NCBI GenBank assembly: GCA_934201705.1
Contig: CAKPXF010000027.1
Coordinates: 1-34,932 of the forward strand
DNA: 34,932 nucleotides
Direction of reading: 5' to 3'
DNA from: an uncultured Bacilli bacterium
Lineage (GTDB): Bacteria > Bacillota_I > Bacilli_A > RFN20 > CAG-631
The position numbers were made by a program, and so were the translations under genes. Shown one piece after another: positions 1-6,749 of this stretch (position 1 is its first letter; each line of letters starts with the position of its first letter). Under the pieces are notes generated by a model that was not told the DNA's origin, ran no database searches, and worked only from the letters and a program-made list of their open reading frames with translations.

Positions 1-94
1 TTGCCCCATAGAATTCCATAGATTTTTATTAGTCATTTCTCTAAACCCCATAAAACCACATAGAATTCTGGAGACCCTTTTTTTATTAAGTAAA
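1..94. repeat. Edge segment with repeated CATAGAATTC
   Basis: No gene is visible in this edge segment. The 10-mer CATAGAATTC occurs at 7-16 and again at 59-68 in the same orientation, both near short C-runs (CCCCATA). It could be the end of a feature that continues outside the window. Nothing more can be said from one side. Confidence 0.3.
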
Positions 95-135
95 AAGGAT
101 TATGAAGTCTATTTTTTAGAATTTTCATAATCCTT
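91..135 (-). terminator. Intrinsic terminator of the 337-aa gene
   Basis: A perfect 12-bp inverted repeat, AAGGATTATGAA (95-106) with TTCATAATCCTT (124-135), encloses a 17-nt loop. Read on the minus strand the stem is followed by TTTTTA. It lies four bases past the stop codon of the minus-strand gene, as expected for its Rho-independent terminator. Confidence 0.75.
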
Positions 136-139
136 AAAT

Positions 140-1153
140 TTATCTATACCATTTTAGTATTCTTTCAATATTTTCCTTAGAATTTACTTTTTTAGCAATA
201 TTTATTACTTCATCATAATATTCTAAATTATGAATCATAATTAATACATTTTCATTTATTAGATGGTTACTTCTTAAATTATTAATTACCTTACATAGTA
301 TATTAATAAATCTTTTATTTTCAATTAAGCCATAACTACTATTGTTTGTTTTAAGCACCCAATATTCAAATTTTTTTGAATCTTCATCAGAAAATAAGTT
401 AACTGAATCTTGCTTCCAATTTGCATAATCAAGAAGTTCATCATCTATTGCATCTACATCATTATTAAAATCAATATCAATTTTATCTTCAAACAAGATG
501 AAATTAATTGATCTAATATTGGTTTTTGTTGATTCACTTATTCTATTTTTTATACTGCTTTCAAGCATTTCAGAAACATTAATATCTTTTAATTTATAAT
601 CTTTAGGTTCAAAAAAGCTAACTGGAATAGAATAATTATCAATTCTTGGAGGCTTTTTATTCGAATTAGAAGTAATTATTTCTTTAACTTCAATTGTATT
701 AGGTGAATCATATGAATAATATTGCTCCGTATTGAATACGCTATCAACCTCTAAATAATACTTAATTCTTGAGCATTCATCATAGGTGCATTCATAGTAA
801 ACAGATATGCGTGGGGATTTTTTAAATGAACAAAAAGTAAGTATTTTTGTTACATTTGAGTCATAAAAATAAAACGAAACAGTATAATTTTCCTTATCAA
901 TAAGAATCAATTTATCATCTTTATCAAAATAATAAGTATAATCTAAAGCCTTCCTAGGTTTTTTTATTTTTTTGCCATAAGTGCAATTGGTTATTATATA
1001 CTTATACAATAAACTTGGTCCATAAATACCTAAAGTATACATTAATCCTCCTCTACTATATTCTTTTCTTTTACTATTTGCTATTCTTTTATCATACTCT
1101 TCCATAAAGTTAAAATCTTTGTATGATTCTAAAATTTCTACAAATTTTTGCAT
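140..1153 (-). CDS. Hypothetical protein (337 aa)
   Basis: I do not recognise this protein. It is soluble-looking, has no signal peptide or membrane segment, and is rich in Tyr, Asp, Lys and Asn. The N-terminal third is basic with a small Gly/Tyr-rich stretch (about residues 35-50). The middle (about 65-150) alternates hydrophobic and charged residues in a beta-strand-like pattern. The C-terminal third is acidic and then helical. An AGGAGG sits 14 nt before the ATG, a long spacing, but no better start exists in frame. It is monocistronic, with its own terminator directly after the stop. Its position at an edge beside intergenic AT-rich DNA suggests an accessory gene, possibly an immunity or defence protein, but nothing in the sequence proves that. 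Confidence 0.7.
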   Translation of the reverse strand: MQKFVEILESYKDFNFMEEYDKRIANSKRKEYSRGGLMYTLGIYGPSLLYKYIITNCTYGKKIKKPRKALDYTYYFDKDDKLILIDKENYTVSFYFYDSNVTKILTFCSFKKSPRISVYYECTYDECSRIKYYLEVDSVFNTEQYYSYDSPNTIEVKEIITSNSNKKPPRIDNYSIPVSFFEPKDYKLKDINVSEMLESSIKNRISESTKTNIRSINFILFEDKIDIDFNNDVDAIDDELLDYANWKQDSVNLFSDEDSKKFEYWVLKTNNSSYGLIENKRFINILCKVINNLRSNHLINENVLIMIHNLEYYDEVINIAKKVNSKENIERILKWYR

Positions 1154-1339
1154 AGTAATTATTTTATCCTCCTAAAGCATTTCAATCTAACATCATTTTT
1201 AGCATTATTTTGTAATAAATTTTCTTAATGCCATTATATAATATTTTTAATATGTTTAATAGTTAAATTCATTTGATATAGATTTGATTTTAAAATTAGC
1301 AATCGCAATAATAGGTTAGTATATTAAAATCATCATTAA
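1154..1339. other. AT-rich intergenic stretch
   Basis: No credible gene. It carries the AGGAGG of the 337-aa gene at 1168-1173 and a TATAAT on the minus strand at 1233-1238, which could be that gene's -10. No convincing -35 is visible 16-18 nt upstream, so the promoter call is weak. Confidence 0.35.
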
Positions 1340-1552
1340 CTATTTTAGTTTTGATATAATAAATTTAGCAACTAAAGAAATTAAAAATAAATCATATAGC
1401 AAATCTTCAAGAATATTTATTATATCAATAGTGGTATCTTGAAAGTGAATATTAAAAATAATAAAAATGAAAAATAAAACATATTTTACAAAGCTAACAA
1501 ATAATGCAAATATAAAACTACATATAAGAATTATATTATTTATTTTTTCCAT
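1340..1552 (-). CDS. Possible small membrane protein (70 aa)
   Basis: This short frame encodes two hydrophobic segments (about residues 6-34 and 52-68) separated by an acidic loop. That is the pattern of a small two-helix membrane protein. Doubt comes from the lack of a Shine-Dalgarno sequence before the ATG and from base composition: extremely AT-rich DNA readily encodes Ile/Leu/Phe/Lys runs in any frame, and the opposite strand is also open here. There is no recognisable family. If it is not real, 1154-1757 is simply an AT-rich spacer. Confidence 0.3.
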   Translation of the reverse strand: MEKINNIILICSFIFALFVSFVKYVLFFIFIIFNIHFQDTTIDIINILEDLLYDLFLISLVAKFIISKLK

Positions 1553-1704
1553 AAAATTTCACTTAGTTAGTAGTTTTTTCTTTCTTAATATTTTGCCATT
1601 AGTTAGTCTACATTTATCTTATCATAATAGTCAAAAAAATTATACAAAAAAAAATCAACTTTAGTTCTTATAATCATTCATAATTTATTGATTTTTTTAA
1701 AATT

Positions 1705-1750
1705 AAAAAAAGAAATACTAATAAATAATTTATTCATTAAGCATTTCTTT
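1705..1750 (-). terminator. Terminator of the MBL hydrolase operon
   Basis: AAAGAAAT (1709-1716) pairs with ATTTCTTT (1743-1750), and the stem continues imperfectly inward through AT-rich arms. On the minus strand it is followed by a T-run (the A-run at 1705-1711). It lies seven bases beyond the MBL stop codon. Confidence 0.65.
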
Positions 1751-1757
1751 ATGTTTA

Positions 1758-2528
1758 TTATTTAATTAATGATTTTCTTATTATCATTTCAGCGGTTTCA
1801 TAAACTGCATAATATGACTTTTCATTAGTAAACATAGTTGCATTACTATCTTGTAATTCTATTTCATTATTTAATAATTTTTGTGATAAAATTTTTAAAT
1901 TAATTACTAATTCTTTATTCAAAGGATTGTATTTACCAATTCTACTAGTATATTCTTGTCCTAAATGGCCTCCATAAAAATTAAATGTAAAGTCAAATGA
2001 ATCTAAATAATTTAAAAATCTATCTATTTCTTTTATATATGTTGATAGGCATGAGGCTTGTTTAACTTGCATCCAAACACCGCATCCAGAGCCAAATTGA
2101 TCACCAGTGAAAACATTTTTATTATCAATATCAAAAAATATAGTACTAGCTTTAGTATGGCCTTGATAAATTTTAGCAATTACATTCTTATTTCCTAAAT
2201 TGAAAATATGATTGTCGTCTAAAATAATTGCTTTTTTCTTTAAATTTTCATCTTTTATTTCATCTAATTCATCCTTAGCTACATAAAAACTAGCAAATTC
2301 ATTAAGATGACCAGTATGATCATAATGAGTATGAGTTAAAGCAACTATCAATTCTTTATTTGTTATTTTCCTTACCTCATCTATTAAAGACAATTCATTT
2401 AAATATCCACAATCAATTACTAATGCTTTATTTTCTCCAACTATAACATAAGTTGTACACATATCATCGTCATTAATATAATAAGTATCTTTATCAATTT
2501 TTTTTGTAGTGTATTCCATATTAGTCAT
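1758..2528 (-). CDS. Metallo-beta-lactamase-fold hydrolase
   Basis: This is a zinc-dependent hydrolase of the MBL superfamily (glyoxalase II / RNase Z-like fold). The hallmark motif THTHYDHTGH is at residues 65-74, giving ligands H66, H68, D70 and H71. Further ligands are H124 (QGHT), D143 (FTGDQ) and H188 (YGGHLG), so the two-metal site looks complete. At 256 residues it is normal for a stand-alone enzyme. Its start overlaps the last 8 nt of the upstream EPSP-synthase-like gene. No Shine-Dalgarno precedes either candidate ATG (residue 1 or 4), so translation is probably coupled to the upstream gene. The substrate is unknown; MBL proteins of this type act on thioesters, phosphodiesters or lactones. 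The tight coupling suggests a shared pathway with its neighbour. Confidence 0.88.
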   Translation of the reverse strand: MTNMEYTTKKIDKDTYYINDDDMCTTYVIVGENKALVIDCGYLNELSLIDEVRKITNKELIVALTHTHYDHTGHLNEFASFYVAKDELDEIKDENLKKKAIILDDNHIFNLGNKNVIAKIYQGHTKASTIFFDIDNKNVFTGDQFGSGCGVWMQVKQASCLSTYIKEIDRFLNYLDSFDFTFNFYGGHLGQEYTSRIGKYNPLNKELVINLKILSQKLLNNEIELQDSNATMFTNEKSYYAVYETAEMIIRKSLIK

Positions 2529-3795
2529 ATATAAATTCTATTTTAGCTCCTATTTTCTTCAAATAATTATAAAAATCATAATTTTTATTGTATATGCAAT
2601 CTGCATTTTTAATAACAATTGGTACCTTTCCTAATAATCCCATAAAGGTTAAAGCCATTAAAGCATACGGATTATTTTGACAATCGACTTGTTTTTTTAC
2701 AATTACATCATTAACATTAACTCTTAAGTTATGATTCTTTAAAGTACAAGAAATATTTAATTTTTTAAAAGCCTTTTCCATAATTTCAAATTCATTTTTA
2801 ATAACTGGTTTATTCATATCAACACCACTTATAACACATTTATTGTTTGAAAATGTAGCAATTACCATCATAAGAGGTAAAGAATCAATTGAAGATAAAG
2901 AAAAGTTATAAATATTACTTTCCTTTTTCTTTACATAGTATTTGAAAAAATATGAAGAAAACTTAAACGAACTTTTTCTTAAATATTCAAATAATAAGTC
3001 GCCATCTTGAGTTGTAATTTGGTTATAATTAGTTACTAATATTTTACTATCATCATCTATAAATGCTGATAATAAGGCTAAATGTGCTAAGTAAAATTTA
3101 TCTATTTCAGTTTTTATATTACCATGAAAATATGCTTGCTTACTTGGAAAATCAAATTTTGTTGTTGTTGGACGTTTAACATCAACATGAAATCTTTTTA
3201 ATATTTTAACAATTGTTTGATAATTTCTTTCATATCTAATTGGCGCTCGAAGTTGAATTTGTGAGTTTACATCAAGTAAAGGAAGAGCAATAAATAACCC
3301 TGCCATAAAATAAATATCTATATCACCTTCAAGTTCAATAGATTTAGCCTCTATTTTCCTTTCAAAGCGAATTAAATCATCCTCAACATAAAACTTTATG
3401 CCATAGCTTTCATAAATTTGTTGATATTTACAAATTTCATTAATGACATCCTCGTCAGCCTTTATACCAAATGGTCGAGGATTACAGCAAAGAAACGGAA
3501 TCATTAATTTTGCTGTTGATGAGGTGTTTTCACAAGTAAATAAGGCATTTGATATTTTAGCATGATTATCAATTCCTTTAATTACTAATTTATCATTTCC
3601 TTTTTTAATATTTGCTCCTATTGATTTACACCAAGCAATTGTAGTATCAACTTCCTTATTAAAAATTAAGCCTTTAATTGTTGAAGAGCCCTTAGCTAAT
3701 GAGGCACAAATAATTTCAATTTGTAAGCAAAAAGAGGAATTAATTGCTTCTAGTTCATTTAAAGTAGTATCATATGGATAAATTTTAGCCTTCAT
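2521..3795 (-). CDS. EPSP synthase-fold protein with degraded active site (pseudo-AroA)
   Basis: Length (424 aa) and fold pattern match the enolpyruvyl transferase family (AroA/MurA). The repeated inverse alpha/beta units are visible, for example an S-SLAKGSSTIKGL-type N-terminal block and a C-terminal block with ADCIYNK and LKKIGAKIEF. Aligned by eye to E. coli AroA, most catalytic and ligand residues are changed. GSKS becomes NSSF (Lys22 lost) and Arg27 becomes Ile. NAGTAMR becomes NTSSTAK. Ser169-Ser170-Gln171 become Asp-Ile-Tyr. KETDR and DHR lose their arginines, and Lys411 becomes Asn. The Asp of the D313 region may persist (IDSLPLMM). The shikimate reaction is therefore unlikely; this is a pseudoenzyme or a repurposed transferase. 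GGAGGGG lies 10 nt before the ATG. It leads a two-gene operon with the MBL hydrolase, divergent from the ABC exporters. Confidence 0.78.
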   Translation of the reverse strand: MKAKIYPYDTTLNELEAINSSFCLQIEIICASLAKGSSTIKGLIFNKEVDTTIAWCKSIGANIKKGNDKLVIKGIDNHAKISNALFTCENTSSTAKLMIPFLCCNPRPFGIKADEDVINEICKYQQIYESYGIKFYVEDDLIRFERKIEAKSIELEGDIDIYFMAGLFIALPLLDVNSQIQLRAPIRYERNYQTIVKILKRFHVDVKRPTTTKFDFPSKQAYFHGNIKTEIDKFYLAHLALLSAFIDDDSKILVTNYNQITTQDGDLLFEYLRKSSFKFSSYFFKYYVKKKESNIYNFSLSSIDSLPLMMVIATFSNNKCVISGVDMNKPVIKNEFEIMEKAFKKLNISCTLKNHNLRVNVNDVIVKKQVDCQNNPYALMALTFMGLLGKVPIVIKNADCIYNKNYDFYNYLKKIGAKIEFIYD

Positions 3796-3828
3796 TTTTC
3801 CTTTTCCCCTCCACTAATTATATTATTA

Positions 3829-3837
3829 ATTATAGCA
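3829..3837 (-). promoter_or_regulatory. Extended -10 promoter for pseudo-AroA/MBL operon
   Basis: On the minus strand this reads TGCTATAAT, a perfect extended -10 (TGnTATAAT), 34 nt before the pseudo-AroA ATG. No good -35 is seen, as is common for extended -10 promoters. The 24-bp dyad at 3855-3878 covers the -35 position. Confidence 0.6.
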
Positions 3838-3854
3838 CACTATAATTGAATATA

Positions 3855-3878
3855 TAAGTAACAATTAATTGTCACTTA
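3855..3878. promoter_or_regulatory. 24-bp dyad, candidate operator
   Basis: The core ACAATTAATTGT (3861-3872) is a perfect 12-bp palindrome. After one mismatched pair (3860/3873) the symmetry resumes as TAAGT...ACTTA to 3855 and 3878, so 22 of 24 positions are paired. It lies between the divergent pseudo-AroA/MBL and ABC exporter promoters: over the -35 position of the former and 17 bp upstream of the -35 of the latter. That placement suits a dimeric repressor or activator controlling both. No regulator gene is adjacent. Confidence 0.55.
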
Positions 3879-3894
3879 ATTAATTAAATATTGC

Positions 3895-3923
3895 TTGTTA
3901 TATTTATTTTAAAAATATATAAT
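3895..3923 (+). promoter_or_regulatory. Promoter of the ABC exporter operon
   Basis: TTGTTA (3895-3900), a 17-nt spacer, then TATAAT (3918-3923): a near-consensus sigma-A promoter about 50 nt before the exporter start codon. An in-frame ATG at 3928 lies at about the expected transcription start and has no ribosome site, so it cannot be the translation start. Confidence 0.72.
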
Positions 3924-3972
3924 TGAAATGATATGCAATATATTTTTATATAAAAATATAGGAGGTGCTATT

Positions 3973-6735
3973 ATGCTCCAAATAAAAAATATCAATAAAA
4001 CATACATAAATGGTACAAATAAAACTGTCGCTTTAAAAAACGTTAGCATAACATTTCCAAGTAAAGGAATGGTCTTTATTGTTGGTAAATCTGGTGCTGG
4101 TAAATCTACACTTTTAAATATTATTGGTGGCCTTGATAAAATGGATAGTGGCGAAATTATCATAAACAATCATTCAACTAATGATTTTAGTAAAAATGAT
4201 TTTGATGCTTATAGAAACTATCATATTGGCTTTATTTTTCAAGAGTTTAATCTTATTGATGATTTGACTGTTAAAGAAAACATTGCCATTGCTTTAAAAA
4301 TACAAGCAAAAGGCATTGATACAACAACAATTGATGAGGCTTTAAAGCTTGTTAATTTAGAAGGACTTGGATATCGTAGCCCTAAGGAGCTATCAGGTGG
4401 GCAAAAACAAAGAATATCAGTTGCTAGAGCATTAGTAAAAAATCCAAATATTATTTTAGCTGATGAACCAACTGGTGCTTTAGATTCAAATACTGGCTAT
4501 GAAATTATGAATTCCTTAAAAACGCTATCTAAGGACAAGCTAGTAATAGTTGTAACCCATGATGAAGAAGCCGCTAATAATTTTGCTGATGAAATAATTA
4601 AGCTAAACGATGGTGTAGTTGTTGGACATTATGTTATTTCCAAGGATTACGTTGCTCCAAAAACAGAAAAGATTTCTAATAATATTATAAAAATTCCAAG
4701 CGGTAATATTATTGATAATGAAGATATTATTAATAATATGCTTAAGGATAATCAAACAAATTATATTTGTTTAACATCAAAGCCTGAAAATGTTACAATT
4801 TCTTATCCTGATAGTTATAATGAAGTCTTTAAGGAAAATGATCTATCTAAAAAATTTGTTTTAAATGATGCTTCATATAATGAAGAAAAAAATGAAAGTG
4901 CTTCTACTGATGCAATAAATAAAAAGGCTAAAATAAGTTTTAAGGAATGCTTAAAAATGGCTTTTAGTCAGTTCAAAAAAAGTAAAGGAAAAATTGCTTT
5001 TTTACTAATATTTACAATCATAGCTGTTTCTTTACTTAGCTTTTCATTATTAAGCTTATCAATTAGTAATAATTCAATTGTCGCTAATACTTTGAAAAAT
5101 AATGATATGTCACTTGGAATAATGGAAAAAAGAAATGATGGGCAAAAAGAAATATTAAATAGTGATGTCGTCAATGATTTAAATAATAAATATAAAAATA
5201 CGAACTTTGCTGCTGGAAAGGTTATTGATATTAGCTATACATCAAGTATAAAAGAGGGTGAATCATCATTTGAAATGAAATCATTTAAAGGCATTATTGA
5301 ATGTGATGATGTAAGTGAGTTAAAGCTAAATATTATTTGTGGTAAAGGAAAATTTGATGAAAATTCTTTAAAAAATCATGAAATAATTATATCAGATTAT
5401 GCTGCCTTTGAGCTAAGAAGAACTGGATATTTAGGCTATGACATTAATAATAATTATTGTGTAAATAGGCCAACATCTAACGAAGAGGTAATTAATACCT
5501 CAATTAAACTTGGAAACTATTCTTATTTAATTGTTGGAATATTTAAAACAAATTACCAAGATTATTTAGAACTTTTAGTATCTGAAAGCTATGTTTCAAA
5601 TGAAAGCTCGCAATCATCTTCATTAAATGCATTAAAATCATATTATTTTGCAAGAATATTTGGGCCAACAGGCTTTTATAAGCAATATGTTGATGAAAAT
5701 AATGTCTATAAAAATGAAAAGATTTTTGACATTACTATTAATGATGTTCCAGTATATAAAATTGATAGCAATGGACATATACTTGATAATTCTTATTCAT
5801 TAGCAACTTTACAATATGATGATTTTTTAGCATTTCCTGTATTTGAAGATATAATTCAAAGTAGCTTTGGAAAAGCAACCTATAAATTTATTTATGGCTC
5901 ATACCCTAGCGAGCTAAAAGATAATCAAGTGGTTTTAACATATTCATTTTTAAAGGATATTGGTATAACTAGCACAAGCCAAATAACGAGGGCTATTGAA
6001 AAAATCAATTATAATTGTAAAATATCTAAATATAATGATGATAATGTTAGCTCTATAATTTATAATAAGCCAATTGAGGTTGTTGCAGTAATTGATTTTA
6101 CAATGAAATCACAATCAAGTATCTTTTCTGAAAACTTTAATAGATATTCAATGATGTTTTCTTCCTCATTTGCAAATGAATTATCATCATCACTTTATAT
6201 GTATGATCAAGTTTTATTTACCCTATCAGGTGGTAAATTAAGCTATATAAATAAAATGAATAGTTTTAGTAAAAATGGCTATAGCATATTAAATATTGAT
6301 GGTTCAGAATTTTCATCATCAAATATTGAAGCTATTAAGTCAATTGCCTTACTTGTTTCAATAGTTATGATTCTTTTAGCCTTCTTAATTATGTTAAGCT
6401 ATGTTTCAACTAATATAAAATCAAGAATGAAAGAAATTGGAATTTTAAGAGCGACTGGTGCAAAAGGTAATGATATTATTAAGATTTTTGCTGTAGAAGA
6501 AGGGATAATTGCATTATTTGTTTCTTGTGTTTCAATTATTATTACAGCAAATATATGTAAAATCATAAATGGTATTTTAGGGAACAATGACTTACATATT
6601 CAAATTGTAAGCTTTGACTTTATATCTATTCTTTTAATGCTTTTAGGAACTATTATGTTTTTTGCTATTACAACATTGCTTCCAGTTATTAAAATTGCTT
6701 CAATGAAGCCAATTGAAGCAATAAGGAAAATATAA
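3973..6735 (+). CDS. MacB-like ABC exporter, fused ATPase-permease (first of pair)
   Basis: A 920-residue single-chain ABC exporter half. The N-terminal ATPase of the LolD/MacB family has Walker A GKSGAGKS (38-45), Q-loop Q90, signature LSGGQ (140-144), Walker B with D164-E165, and H196. A linker of about 120 residues follows, then a transmembrane helix near 340-362. Next is a large external domain of about 420 residues and three C-terminal helices (about 785-910) with the FtsX-family motif KEIGILRATGA. MacB-type transporters move peptides or lipids, or act as mechanotransmitters, rather than pumping through the membrane bilayer. AGGAGGTG lies 7 nt before ATG 3973, which fixes the start. The second exporter starts 14 nt downstream and is homologous throughout, so the two probably form a heterodimer. 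The cargo is unknown; antimicrobial-peptide resistance or lipoprotein handling are possibilities. Confidence 0.88.
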   Translation: MLQIKNINKTYINGTNKTVALKNVSITFPSKGMVFIVGKSGAGKSTLLNIIGGLDKMDSGEIIINNHSTNDFSKNDFDAYRNYHIGFIFQEFNLIDDLTVKENIAIALKIQAKGIDTTTIDEALKLVNLEGLGYRSPKELSGGQKQRISVARALVKNPNIILADEPTGALDSNTGYEIMNSLKTLSKDKLVIVVTHDEEAANNFADEIIKLNDGVVVGHYVISKDYVAPKTEKISNNIIKIPSGNIIDNEDIINNMLKDNQTNYICLTSKPENVTISYPDSYNEVFKENDLSKKFVLNDASYNEEKNESASTDAINKKAKISFKECLKMAFSQFKKSKGKIAFLLIFTIIAVSLLSFSLLSLSISNNSIVANTLKNNDMSLGIMEKRNDGQKEILNSDVVNDLNNKYKNTNFAAGKVIDISYTSSIKEGESSFEMKSFKGIIECDDVSELKLNIICGKGKFDENSLKNHEIIISDYAAFELRRTGYLGYDINNNYCVNRPTSNEEVINTSIKLGNYSYLIVGIFKTNYQDYLELLVSESYVSNESSQSSSLNALKSYYFARIFGPTGFYKQYVDENNVYKNEKIFDITINDVPVYKIDSNGHILDNSYSLATLQYDDFLAFPVFEDIIQSSFGKATYKFIYGSYPSELKDNQVVLTYSFLKDIGITSTSQITRAIEKINYNCKISKYNDDNVSSIIYNKPIEVVAVIDFTMKSQSSIFSENFNRYSMMFSSSFANELSSSLYMYDQVLFTLSGGKLSYINKMNSFSKNGYSILNIDGSEFSSSNIEAIKSIALLVSIVMILLAFLIMLSYVSTNIKSRMKEIGILRATGAKGNDIIKIFAVEEGIIALFVSCVSIIITANICKIINGILGNNDLHIQIVSFDFISILLMLLGTIMFFAITTLLPVIKIASMKPIEAIRKI

Positions 6736-6749
6736 AGGAGGAATAAAAT

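Noticed and set aside
1467..1664. Plus-strand 65-aa frame opposite the small membrane ORF
   Set aside because: No SD; hydrophobic runs follow from the AT-rich antisense strand.
3928..3972. Longer start for the first exporter
   Set aside because: The ATG at 3928 is only a few bases from the -10 and has no SD. AGGAGGTG fits ATG 3973.
3909..4169. Minus-strand open frame opposite the first exporter ATPase
   Set aside because: It is antisense to conserved ABC motifs and covers the promoter region, with no ribosome site.
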